Counted from the stretch's first letter, positions 1-6,284 are shown. The stretch is DNA of 12,454 bases from DASYAN01 sp036501345 (GCA_036501345.1 DASYAN010000305.1:1-12454); one strand, 5' to 3'. Numbers and translations: made by a program. The notes: a model not told the origin generated them from the letters alone.

Positions 1-103
1 TGAAGTACTCCTTCATAGCCTTGAAAGTGTTGCTTTGTATTTATTTTCAAGTCGTGCCAATACAATTTTACCATAGAATAACTCTCTTGAAGTACTCCTT
101 TAT
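1..103. repeat. in-frame direct repeat, 87-bp period
   Basis: TGAAGTACTCCTTCAT at 1-16 recurs as TGAAGTACTCCTTTAT at 88-103, with 15 of 16 bases identical. The spacing of 87 bp is a multiple of three. The repeat lies inside the partial leftward gene and encodes the G-V-L-Q part of its approximately 29-residue protein repeat. Confidence 0.6.
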
Positions 104-197
104 GCCAGTGGAAATGTTTCTCTGCATCTGCTCTCATAAAGTTGCTTAGCTTATCTACAACTGAAACATTAGATCTGCTGCTGTTATCATATACCAT
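1..197 (-). CDS. partial repeat-containing protein, unknown function
   Basis: This leftward open frame starts at ATG 197-195 and runs off the left edge after 65 codons. A good Shine-Dalgarno (AGGAG, 210-206) lies 8 nt upstream of the ATG, which fixes the start. I do not recognise the family. The visible protein is soluble-looking, rich in His, Lys and aromatic residues, and without a signal peptide. It contains an internal repeat: His28-Phe29 followed by H-K-G-V-L (32-36) recurs as His57-Phe58 followed by Y-E-G-V-L (61-65), a period of 29 residues. The DNA repeat behind it (1-16 and 88-103) is 87 bp apart, exactly 29 codons, so the repeat is in frame, which supports coding. More copies may lie beyond the edge. 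Function cannot be assigned. Confidence 0.55.
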   Translation of the reverse strand, partial: MVYDNSSRSNVSVVDKLSNFMRADAEKHFHWHKGVLQESYSMVKLYWHDLKINTKQHFQGYEGVL

Positions 198-545
198 ATG
201 GGTGTCTCCTCTAAGCGGTAATTACAATTAAATCTAAAAAAACGTTATATTGAAACTAGAACCAAAGAATAGAATCAGTTAGAATTGTTATACTTCTTTC
301 CTGCAATTTCTCTTTAGCTATTGGTCGGTGAGAAGTACTTTACGCTTATAAGTATGCCTCATGAATTGTGGTAATGCAACGACAAGGACAAGACATCTGC
401 TAGACATTTCTTTTTGGATGCAGGATTGCTGCTACTATACTACACTATTGCTTTATTCATCCTTATTAAGCATTGTAGCGATAAGAGGAGAGGAGAGGGG
501 TGTTTGTCTTTTCGCTGTCGTGAGGATCTTGCTTGTCCTTGCTAC

Positions 546-583
546 TGTGGATAACTTGTGGATAACTAGAACACTTGTCCACA
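546..583. promoter_or_regulatory. cluster of three DnaA-box-like 9-mers
   Basis: Two perfect copies of TGTGGATAA, the complement of the DnaA box TTATCCACA, lie at 546-554 and 557-565, an 11-bp direct repeat. A third box in the opposite orientation, TTGTCCACA at 575-583, differs at one base. DnaA boxes of this sequence are broadly conserved in bacteria. Three within 38 bp is far more than expected by chance, so DnaA binding is likely. No dnaA, dnaN or replication gene is visible, so this could be a DnaA-titration or regulatory site, or part of an origin extending outside recognisable genes. Confidence 0.5.
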
Positions 584-594
584 GTGTCGGCTTC

Positions 595-622
595 CTGTCA
601 CCTAGATGACCTCTACTATAAT
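595..622 (+). promoter_or_regulatory. candidate sigma70-type promoter (rightward)
   Basis: A perfect TATAAT -10 hexamer at 617-622 is preceded, with a 16-bp spacer, by CTGTCA at 595-600, which matches the -35 consensus at four of six bases. Transcription would start near 629, directly at the foot of the hairpin at 631-675. No rightward gene follows, so if active it would make only a short RNA. It sits 12 bp downstream of the DnaA-box cluster. Confidence 0.35.
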
Positions 623-630
623 CCGAGTAA

Positions 631-686
631 GCAGCAGATTGACATCACGAGTCCTACCTCGTGTCTTTCTGCTGCTGTTTTTCTTT
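631..686 (+). terminator. hairpin with T run: terminator or tiny ncRNA
   Basis: GCAGCAGA (631-638) pairs with TCTGCTGC (668-675), eight base pairs. Inside it, CACGAG (646-651) pairs with CTCGTG (658-663) around a 6-nt loop, with unpaired bases between the two stems. A T-rich tail with five consecutive T (678-682) follows on the + strand. This has the form of a Rho-independent terminator for rightward transcription. Since no rightward gene precedes it convincingly, it may terminate a short transcript from the promoter at 595-622. For the leftward gene ending at 720 the hairpin lies downstream too, but without a T run on that strand. Confidence 0.4.
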
Positions 687-719
687 GATAGCGGCGACAA
701 CAGTGGATGGTGGCAATGC

Positions 720-1118
720 TTATACTCTGTCAAGCACTCTGTCACCACTGAAAACATTGTGCCGCTTAAATATCATCGGAGTCACTTCTTGATATAATCG
801 TCGCATATTCTCACTTTTCACTGTTGGATACCATGGCTCATCTAAATAGTATTTTGTATCCCTGACCCAAGCAGGCGGATCAATCTCTTCTTGAGTACAA
901 AGTTGCTCAACAGCTGCTGCAAACAAAGCGGCCCCCTGCCTCTCTTCAAGGCTAGTTGTCTCTCTTGGAGGCTCATTGGCAAGCTCAAGACGATCCTCAT
1001 GATTAGAGCGTCTCCAGTCGTCAAGGAAGTCTCCGAAGGCGACCCAATGATTCTCGCCTTGCTTTATGCGGTCAAAGCTCTCCGAAACGGTATAACGATG
1101 CCAGTGATATATACCCAT
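720..1118 (-). CDS. conserved small protein, unknown function
   Basis: The 132-residue soluble protein has no signal peptide or membrane segment. The start at ATG 1118-1116 is chosen because AAGGA (1129-1125) lies 6 nt upstream. An in-frame start farther upstream at 1229 would overlap the preceding gene heavily and has no such support. Two conserved-looking blocks stand out: P-A-W-V-R-D...Y-L-D-E-P-W-Y (residues 82-97) and T-P-x-x-F-K-R-H-N-V-F-S-G-D-R-V-L-D-R-V at the C terminus. I recall this arrangement (PAWV...PW, then an F-x-R-N-x-F...L-x-R ending) from uncharacterised proteins of Actinobacteria and Chloroflexota, sometimes beside nucleotidyltransferase-like genes, but no such partner is visible here. 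It follows the secreted-protein gene by 13 bp and is probably its operon partner. Confidence 0.7.
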   Translation of the reverse strand: MGIYHWHRYTVSESFDRIKQGENHWVAFGDFLDDWRRSNHEDRLELANEPPRETTSLEERQGAALFAAAVEQLCTQEEIDPPAWVRDTKYYLDEPWYPTVKSENMRRLYQEVTPMIFKRHNVFSGDRVLDRV

Positions 1119-1131
1119 GTTTCTTCCTTGA

Positions 1132-2076
1132 TTATTGCTGACCTTGGTCCGCTGGATTAAAAAGAGCCGCCTGTGAAAAGAAGCTATCGAGGTCGGAGAT
1201 AGAGAAGGTTGACAGTTTATGCATAACAAAGTCGTCGAGGGCAGGTTTGGCTTGAGTAAGGCTCTCGCTGCCTGGACATGGGGTGATGGTGGTGGGTGTC
1301 TGATCGATCATTTGCTGTGCCTTCTCCAACTCCTGTTTCTCGAAACTGTTGGGAGAGAGACTCTGCGGATTTGTACCAGGTTCCAAGCCGAGAGCCAGGG
1401 CGCTCACACTATTTCCAGCACCGTTACGCAAGTCTAATACCATAGTTTGTATGTGAACTGGTGTGGCTGAGCCGTAGAGATAGGTAGTGGTATCATGCTG
1501 GAATACGTTGCAGAATATATTTAGGGCATTCATATAATCTGTGTTGCTAAAGCTATGTATAGTACTCAATGTGTTATGGATATTCGAAGATATGTTGTTG
1601 ATGTTTGAGAGAATAGCAGATGAAATCCAGCTATCTACGAGCTTTTGGCTGTTTTGAGACATGATCCATGTTAACCCCCGGCTGACATTGCTGGCTAACG
1701 CGCTGTTAATGGGACTAGGCAGGGCCGTAACTAGAATATGTTTTTCCAAGTCGTAGGCTTGAAGGACCTTATACTTTTTCTGAAGGAGGGTTGCAAGGCT
1801 GCAATTCGTAGTGGAGATCAGCTGAGGATAGATTTGTTGTGCTGCAGCCGTATTACCAGTTCTGACCGTGAGCTCTTGGTTTGTCTGCTTGAGCAGCTCT
1901 GGGCCAACAGATGGCCATATCTGAGAGTACGGATAGTTCTGGGATGTATGAGCGCAGTTCTTGGAGATGATCTGAGCGTGTGCTGCCTGGGGAGTGCTCA
2001 TGAATGCTGTCACGATGGCCGAAAGGATGAGCAAACTGAGTGCTGCTTCAATAAGTAGACTGCGTGTGTTCTTCAT
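1132..2076 (-). CDS. secreted protein, unknown function
   Basis: A 314-residue protein with a clear Sec-type signal peptide: Lys2 and Arg5, a hydrophobic stretch (about 7-26) and an A-H-A cleavage motif (32-34) before Gln35. The mature part is rich in Ser, Thr, Asn and Gln, has four cysteines (41, 92, 189, 267) that could form two disulfides outside the membrane, and lacks further membrane segments. There is no lipobox. The start at ATG 2076-2074 is supported by GGGGAGG (2092-2086) 9 nt upstream; an in-frame ATG at 2094 would precede this site and make a worse signal peptide. I recognise no domain. The gene diverges from the nuo operon and is followed after 13 bp by the small gene starting at 1118, so the two probably share a transcript. 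Confidence 0.75.
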   Translation of the reverse strand: MKNTRSLLIEAALSLLILSAIVTAFMSTPQAAHAQIISKNCAHTSQNYPYSQIWPSVGPELLKQTNQELTVRTGNTAAAQQIYPQLISTTNCSLATLLQKKYKVLQAYDLEKHILVTALPSPINSALASNVSRGLTWIMSQNSQKLVDSWISSAILSNINNISSNIHNTLSTIHSFSNTDYMNALNIFCNVFQHDTTTYLYGSATPVHIQTMVLDLRNGAGNSVSALALGLEPGTNPQSLSPNSFEKQELEKAQQMIDQTPTTITPCPGSESLTQAKPALDDFVMHKLSTFSISDLDSFFSQAALFNPADQGQQ

Positions 2077-2144
2077 AAGTGATTGCCTCCCCAAGTTAGT
2101 GAAAAAAATCGTTAAAGGAAAAGTTTCATGAGCGATTGTGAACC

Positions 2145-2168
2145 GCTTCCGCTTCTGCTTCCGCTTCT
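2145..2168. repeat. tandem 12-bp / hexamer repeat
   Basis: GCTTCCGCTTCT occurs twice in perfect tandem, at 2145-2156 and 2157-2168; each copy is itself two near-identical hexamers. It lies about 70 bp upstream of the start of the leftward secreted-protein gene. It may be simple slippage, and no function is evident. Confidence 0.7.
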
Positions 2169-2255
2169 AAAATGGGACACCTGATGGTCGTCTTGTGTCT
2201 CTTGCCTCTGTCTTGCTGACAGGTTTGCTGGCTTCTGTGTCACTAGCGGAGATAT

Positions 2256-2269
2256 TTCCAAGCTTGGAA
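2256..2269. promoter_or_regulatory. 14-bp perfect palindrome, possible operator
   Basis: TTCCAAGCTTGGAA is fully self-complementary. A dimeric regulator could bind it, and its position between two divergent genes is suitable. A palindrome of this length is expected roughly once by chance in a window of this size, so support is weak. Confidence 0.25.
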
Positions 2270-2342
2270 GCTCCTCCCGCGAACGGTTTGTGCTCTGGAG
2301 TAAGAATACCTGACAAGATTGGGTTTAGCCTAGAGACAAGTA

Positions 2343-2440
2343 GGACAATTTCAGAGAAAAACACGGACAATTTGGAAGATGAACACGGACAAGTTAGGAA
2401 GAAAGGAGCGGACAAGTTGAGAGGACAAAGCGGACAAATT
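2343..2440 (+). repeat. iteron-like array of GGACAA repeats, 22-23 bp period
   Basis: GGACAANTT begins at 2343, 2365, 2387, 2410 and 2432, spacings of 22, 22, 23 and 22 bp, all in the same orientation. Four of the five are preceded by C (CGGACAA). The bases between copies are purine-rich and partly conserved. A sixth core, GGACAA, lies off-register at 2423, and weaker relatives (TGACAAGATT at 2311, AGACAAGT at 2334) lie upstream. Since the period is not a multiple of three, the array is not coding. It looks like a set of protein-binding sites on one face of the helix: regulator sites for the nuo promoter, or transposase-binding sites at a transposon end. Confidence 0.65.
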
Positions 2441-2513
2441 GAGTAAACCCTCTCCAGTGGCCGATCCCTGCAAGTCGAAGTTGTGCCCCCTAAAAGCTAA
2501 AAGCTTTGCCAAT

Positions 2514-2542
2514 TTGACTTTATGGCTTGCTCATGCTACGAT
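2514..2542 (+). promoter_or_regulatory. candidate nuo operon promoter
   Basis: TTGACT (2514-2519, five of six consensus bases) is followed after 17 bp by TACGAT (2537-2542, four of six), with TGC directly before the -10, an extended -10 feature. Transcription would start near 2549, giving a leader of about 80 nt before nuoA. Another perfect -35-like TTGACA at 2564-2569 has no suitable -10. Confidence 0.5.
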
Positions 2543-2629
2543 ACTTAGAGAGGAAGTGTATTTTTGACACTACCTAAGAAGTATTCCATGCCTGAAATTT
2601 ATCTTTATTAAGAACGAAGGGTCCCGACT

Positions 2630-2983
2630 ATGGGTTCAGCACTCCCTGTTTTTATCTTAGTAACCTTGGCTATCATTTTCGGTATTTTGGTGATGGTAGT
2701 GACTGCCTTTCTTGGCCCTCGCAAGCCAACACCGGAGAAGCTAGCCCCATATGAATGTGGCATTCAAGAGATAGAAGCGCCCAAACGGCGTTTTCCCGTC
2801 AAATATCTGCTGACAGGTATGCTGTTTATTGCCTTTGATATAGAAATTGTCTCGTTTTATCCTCTTGCCATCCTGCTTCATCAGCTAGGATTGTTCGGGC
2901 TAATCGAATTGCTTGTCTTCCTACTGGTCTTGATGGTTGGCTATATTTATGTTTGGCGGAAGGGAGTATTCGCATGGGACTAA
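2630..2983 (+). CDS. nuoA: NADH-quinone oxidoreductase subunit A
   Basis: NuoA is a small membrane subunit of complex I, located at the junction between the peripheral arm and the membrane arm near the quinone site. The 117-residue length is normal. Three hydrophobic helices are visible (about 5-27, 58-80 and 88-109). The family signature is present: Y-E-C-G at 41-44 in the first loop and F-D-I-E-I-V-S-F-Y-P (69-78) in the second helix, including the conserved acidic residues. The ATG has GAAGGG (2616-2621) 8 nt upstream. It is the first gene of the operon, and its end overlaps nuoB by 10 bp, suggesting translational coupling. Confidence 0.97.
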   Translation: MGSALPVFILVTLAIIFGILVMVVTAFLGPRKPTPEKLAPYECGIQEIEAPKRRFPVKYLLTGMLFIAFDIEIVSFYPLAILLHQLGLFGLIELLVFLLVLMVGYIYVWRKGVFAWD

Positions 2984-3579
2984 AAAATCCCTGGGAGCCA
3001 GTACAGACATACTCAAATACCCAGACGCCTCGCTTGGACCGCGATTTGACGGTGCATCAGAAGGATGGTAGCTTTGGTATCCTGACAACACAGGTTAATA
3101 AGTTAATCGATTGGGGGCGTAGTTCTTCACTTTGGCCAGCGCTATTTGGTTTAGCTTGCTGCGCAATCGAAATGATGTCAACCAGCGCGGACCGTTTTGA
3201 TATCTCGCGCTTTGGTGCAGAGGTCTATCGCGCTTCACCACGTCAGGCTGATTTGATGATTGTCGCTGGACGCTGCTCAATCAAGATGGCACCTGTATTG
3301 CGCCAGATTTATGACCAGATGCCAGAGCCCAAGTGGGTTATTTCGATGGGAGCCTGCGCGTCCTGTGGAGGTGTCTTTAATAACTATGCTATCGTGCAAG
3401 GCGTTGATAAGATTGTTCCGGTCGATGTCTTCATTCCGGGCTGTCCTCCCACACCCGACATGTTGCTCTATGGCTTCAATGAATTACAAAGGAAGATCCG
3501 CGAAGGTATCCCCAACCCTCCTGACCCCCTAAAGGCCAGTGGCTTGAAGCTGGTCGGACCTGTAGGCGATGAAGCATAA
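2974..3579 (+). CDS. nuoB: NADH-quinone oxidoreductase subunit B
   Basis: NuoB carries the terminal [4Fe-4S] cluster N2, which hands electrons to quinone. The 201-residue protein shows all four ligands: the tandem Cys62-Cys63 in G-L-A-C-C-A-I-E-M-M, Cys128 in G-A-C-A-S-C-G-G and Cys157 in P-G-C-P-P-T-P. Start ATG 2974 is preferred over an in-frame TTG at 2953 because GGAAGGGAG (2958-2966) lies 7 nt upstream. The start lies inside the last codons of nuoA. Two additional cysteines (101 and 131) sit near the cluster-binding segments; position 131 is more often Ser or Thr in relatives, from memory. The next gene follows only after 210 bp. Confidence 0.97.
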   Translation: MGLKNPWEPVQTYSNTQTPRLDRDLTVHQKDGSFGILTTQVNKLIDWGRSSSLWPALFGLACCAIEMMSTSADRFDISRFGAEVYRASPRQADLMIVAGRCSIKMAPVLRQIYDQMPEPKWVISMGACASCGGVFNNYAIVQGVDKIVPVDVFIPGCPPTPDMLLYGFNELQRKIREGIPNPPDPLKASGLKLVGPVGDEA

Positions 3580-3604
3580 GAGTAAAGCGAGTATACGTTT
3601 ATTG

Positions 3605-3627
3605 GGGCACCTTGCGAGGTGCCCTTT
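3605..3627 (+). terminator. intra-operon hairpin after nuoB (weak terminator or attenuator)
   Basis: GGGCACCT (3605-3612) and AGGTGCCC (3617-3624) form a perfect 8-bp stem with the 4-nt loop TGCG, 25 nt after the nuoB stop. Only TTTG follows, too short a T run for a strong terminator. It could cause partial termination, or protect the 3' end of a processed nuoAB transcript. The rest of the 3580-3789 gap shows no gene. Confidence 0.5.
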
Positions 3628-3789
3628 GATGCACTTTGTAATAATATGCTCTTTATGGGATATGAGGAACCGAAAGAACGTAGAGGCGAGCAGGCTTACC
3701 CCACCCCACGGTCATGATAATCGGGTCCCCACATTTTCTCGCAACCATGTACCTTTCTTTGGGTATAAATTGCGATTCGAAGGTTATTG

Positions 3790-4479
3790 ATGATGGTTAC
3801 AACAGCAGCATCGACAGTTGAAGCGGTGCGGAGCAAGTTCCCGCAGGCCATTGTGGAAATAGTTGAGTTTCGAGACGAGCAAACAATCGTTCTTCTGCCA
3901 GAAAATCTGGTTGAGGTATGCACGTACCTCAAAAAGAATCTACAATATGACTTCCTCGAAACGGTCACAGCAGTTGACTGGCCCGAGCGTGTACCTCGCT
4001 TCGACATCGTCTACCAACTTCTCTCTATACAGCACCAGTCTTTCGTACGCCTCAAAGTACGTGTCGGACAGCGTCGTGAGGAGCATCCTGCCGTGCCAAC
4101 AGTGACGAGCGTCTGGACAGGTGCAAACTGGTATGAACGCGAAATATACGACCTCTTCGGGATTACGTTTACGGGTCACCCCGATCTGAGACGTATCCTC
4201 ATGCCAGTTGATTGGACAACTCACCCTCTGCGTAAGGACTATCCTCTCTCTGGTTTTGATCTACCTGAGCCACATTGGGGAGGTCAGGTTCCCTATGATA
4301 CCGATCCCGGTGTTGGAGACTACTACAACCAGACACTGCGTACTCCCGAAGGGCGCGAACTCAACGAGAACCGCAGCCAGATCAATCCGACTCAAGAACC
4401 CGGAACTTCCCAGCCTGCAGATCAAACGAATCGAGCTGAAACGTTTGCGCAGGGTAGCAAGCAGAAGAAAAAGGGATAG
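3790..4479 (+). CDS. nuoC: NADH-quinone oxidoreductase subunit C
   Basis: NuoC is the 30-kDa-type subunit of the connecting module and packs against NuoD; it carries no cofactor. The family signature is complete: W-Y-E-R-E-I-Y-D-L-F-G-I (114-125) followed by G-H-P-D-L-R-R-I-L-M-P (129-139) and H-P-L-R-K-D-Y-P-L (145-153). Start choice: GAAGG (3779-3783) lies 6 nt before ATG 3790; ATG 3793 is also possible, and TTG 3787 is too close. After about residue 170 there is a hydrophilic tail of roughly 60 residues rich in Pro, Gln, Asn and Lys, longer than the core and ending in K-K-K-G; it is probably disordered. nuoC is a separate gene, not fused to nuoD as in E. coli. Confidence 0.96.
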   Translation: MMVTTAASTVEAVRSKFPQAIVEIVEFRDEQTIVLLPENLVEVCTYLKKNLQYDFLETVTAVDWPERVPRFDIVYQLLSIQHQSFVRLKVRVGQRREEHPAVPTVTSVWTGANWYEREIYDLFGITFTGHPDLRRILMPVDWTTHPLRKDYPLSGFDLPEPHWGGQVPYDTDPGVGDYYNQTLRTPEGRELNENRSQINPTQEPGTSQPADQTNRAETFAQGSKQKKKG

Positions 4480-4482
4480 CGT

Positions 4483-5730
4483 ATGAAGCAAGAGATAGAA
4501 AACGATTTTACTATAAAGGAAAGCGATCCAATAGGATCACAGATAAGCGACGAGTTGCGCAATGATAGCATGACTATCAACATGGGACCGCAGCACCCGA
4601 GCACGCATGGCGTTTTGCGTCTTTTACTCACCATAGAGGGTGAGACGGTGACCAAGGTGGTGCCTGAGATCGGTTTTCTCCATACTGGCATCGAGAAAAC
4701 CGCCGAGGCTAAGACCTATCACCAAGCTCTGGTGCTAACTGATCGTATGGACTATCTATCTCCGCTCGGTAACAACTTGGCCTATTCGCTGGCAGTTGAA
4801 AAACTGTTGGGTATCGAGGACGAGATCAACGATAAGATTAATTACACACGCGTAATCCTTGCAGAGCTGCAGCGTATCGCCAGTCATCTGGTCTGGTTAG
4901 GTACGCACGCACTTGATCTGGGTGCCATGAGCATGTTTCTCTACTGCTTCCGTGAGCGTGAGATGATCCTGGACGTATTCGAGTATGTGTCGGGTGTGCG
5001 TATGATGACCAGCTATATCTGTCCTGGTGGACTTCAGGCCGATCTGCCACCCGGCTTCGACGAGAAGGTGCAAGCTTTTACCCGTGTTTTTCCCAAGCGC
5101 TTACAGGAATATCACGATTTGCTCACCAATAACCAACTGTGGTTGGAGCGCACAAAGAATGTTGCTATCTTGAGCAAGGAGGATGCTATTGCCTATGGTG
5201 CCAGTGGTCCAGTTCTACGTGGCAGCGGCGTTGCTTGGGATATCCGAAAAATCTTTCCTTATAGTGGCTATGAACGGTTCGATTTTGACATTCCCGTTGG
5301 TTCAAATGGCGATGTCTACGATCGTTACCTGATACGCATGCTAGAGATGGAGCAGAGCCTTAAGATCGTCAATCAGGCGCTGGAAGGCTTGCCGACAGGC
5401 AATTACCGTGTCAGCGATCCCAAGATTGCTCCACCACCCAAATGGCAAATTACTGGTAGCATGGAAGCGCTGATACATCACTTCAAGCTCTTCACCGAAG
5501 GCTATCGGCCTCCGAAGGGCGAAGTATTTGTGCGTACCGAATCGTCAAAGGGTGAGTTGTCCTTCTATATTGTCAGCGATGGCACAGCCAAGCCATACCG
5601 CATGCATGTACGAGGGGGCTCCTTTGCTAACCTACAAGTCTTGCCCCGTATGACCGAAGGTGGCTTCATTTCAGACGTGGTTGCGGCCATTGGCAGCATA
5701 GACATAGTACTCGGAGAAGTTGACAGATGA
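4483..5730 (+). CDS. nuoD: NADH-quinone oxidoreductase subunit D
   Basis: NuoD (49-kDa type) forms the quinone-binding cavity together with NuoB. The 415-residue protein has M-G-P-Q-H-P-S-T-H-G-V-L-R-L at 34-47, which provides the quinone-site histidines, and D-R-M-D-Y at 87-91, whose Tyr91 matches the conserved tyrosine that binds the quinone head group. The C terminus has the usual G-G-F-I-S-D-V-V-A-A-I-G-S-I-D-I-V-L-G-E-V-D-R ending (quoted in parts across 393-415). The first about 30 residues are a charged extension before the conserved core. ATG 4483 is preceded by AAGGGA (4471-4476), and the gene is 3 bp from nuoC. Its stop overlaps the nuoE start (ATGA). Confidence 0.97.
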   Translation: MKQEIENDFTIKESDPIGSQISDELRNDSMTINMGPQHPSTHGVLRLLLTIEGETVTKVVPEIGFLHTGIEKTAEAKTYHQALVLTDRMDYLSPLGNNLAYSLAVEKLLGIEDEINDKINYTRVILAELQRIASHLVWLGTHALDLGAMSMFLYCFREREMILDVFEYVSGVRMMTSYICPGGLQADLPPGFDEKVQAFTRVFPKRLQEYHDLLTNNQLWLERTKNVAILSKEDAIAYGASGPVLRGSGVAWDIRKIFPYSGYERFDFDIPVGSNGDVYDRYLIRMLEMEQSLKIVNQALEGLPTGNYRVSDPKIAPPPKWQITGSMEALIHHFKLFTEGYRPPKGEVFVRTESSKGELSFYIVSDGTAKPYRMHVRGGSFANLQVLPRMTEGGFISDVVAAIGSIDIVLGEVDR

Positions 5731-6239
5731 TATCAGAACAGTCCAAACAGCGTATGCGTGATCTAGCAGCCAGATATCCCGTAGTTCGCTCGGCTGTGAT
5801 GCCCGCTTTGCACATTGTCCAGCAGGTGGAGGGCTATATTACCCCTGAGGGTCTGCAAGCCGTTGCTGAGGTTCTCAATCTGACTGTCGATGATGTTGAG
5901 AGTGTTGCTACTTTCTACACCATGTATTACCAGCATCCAAAGGGCAAAAAAGTCATTAAGGTCTGCAATAGCATTTCTTGTTATTTACGTAACTGCGATA
6001 CCCTGGTGGAACATCTTGAAAAACGTCTAGGGGTCAACCGAGGCGAGACCACACCTGATGGCAATTATACCCTGATGACAGTTGAGTGCCTTGCTTCCTG
6101 CACTACGGCCCCAGTGTTGCAAGTGAATGACGAATTTGTTGAGAATGTTACACTGGAGCAGGCTGATGCACTGATTGATAGACTAGATCAAGAGTTTAAG
6201 GCAAAGAAACCAGATTCTAAGTCTGAGGTGCGCCTGTAG
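5727..6239 (+). CDS. nuoE: NADH-quinone oxidoreductase subunit E
   Basis: NuoE (24-kDa type) has a thioredoxin-like fold and holds the [2Fe-2S] cluster N1a in the NADH-oxidising module. The four ligands are Cys80 and Cys85 (C-x4-C) and Cys121 and Cys125 (C-x3-C, in V-E-C-L-A-S-C). The N-terminal helical part (about 1-70), with the V-E-S-V-A-T-F-Y-T-M-Y motif at 57-67, is typical. The length of 170 residues is normal. The start overlaps the nuoD stop (ATGA at 5727-5730), with GGAGAAG (5713-5719) upstream. A 135-bp gap with a strong hairpin precedes nuoF. Confidence 0.97.
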   Translation: MISEQSKQRMRDLAARYPVVRSAVMPALHIVQQVEGYITPEGLQAVAEVLNLTVDDVESVATFYTMYYQHPKGKKVIKVCNSISCYLRNCDTLVEHLEKRLGVNRGETTPDGNYTLMTVECLASCTTAPVLQVNDEFVENVTLEQADALIDRLDQEFKAKKPDSKSEVRL

Positions 6240-6255
6240 ACCCCACCCCACCCCA
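6240..6255. repeat. three tandem CCCCA pentamers
   Basis: The nuoE-nuoF gap opens with three tandem CCCCA units, ACCCCACCCCACCCCA, right after the nuoE stop. A shorter version, ACCCCACCCCAC, lies at 3698-3709 in the nuoB-nuoC gap. The opposite strand has runs of four G, but only three of them, which is short of a standard quadruplex. Confidence 0.6.
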
Positions 6256-6284
6256 GTGGACGCGATAACCAAAGGGCATACGGT

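Larger units (their letters stand above)
198..719. other. gene-poor region with DnaA-box cluster and hairpin
   Basis: No convincing gene lies in this stretch. Bases 220-300 are AT-rich and hold the upstream region of the partial leftward gene. Around 546-583 lies a cluster of DnaA-box-like sequences, at 595-622 a promoter-like sequence, and at 631-686 a hairpin with a T run (each listed separately). The rightward open frames here (361-609 and 606-797) lack a Shine-Dalgarno and resemble no family. The leftward gene that begins at 1118 ends at 720. Confidence 0.6.
2077..2629. other. divergent intergenic region before nuoA
   Basis: This 553-bp region separates the leftward secreted-protein gene from nuoA and must hold promoters for both directions. 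It contains a hexamer repeat (2145-2168), a 14-bp palindrome (2256-2269), the GGACAA repeat array (2343-2440) and a nuo promoter candidate (2514-2542). Open frames here on both strands (for example 2195-2446 on + and 2167-2415 on -) run through the repeats, lack ribosome-binding sites and are not called. I see no clear promoter for the leftward gene. Confidence 0.6.

Noticed and set aside
381..541. Inverted pair CAAGGACAAG (383-392) and CTTGTCCTTG (532-541), possible terminal repeats
   Set aside because: Only 10 bp, far apart, no target duplication and no transposase between; similarity to the GGACAA array may be chance.
361..609. Rightward open frame of 82 codons, with hydrophobic stretches, ending 21 bp before the hairpin at 631
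   Set aside because: No ribosome-binding site near the ATG, no family resemblance, odd composition, and it runs through the DnaA boxes. Position before a terminator-like hairpin is suggestive but not enough.
2167..2415. Leftward frame of 82 codons over the repeat array
   Set aside because: No ribosome-binding site and it depends on the same non-coding repeats.
2195..2446. Rightward frame of 83 codons beginning with a signal-like hydrophobic stretch
   Set aside because: The GTG start has no ribosome-binding site, and the second half is made from the 22-bp repeats, whose period does not keep frame.
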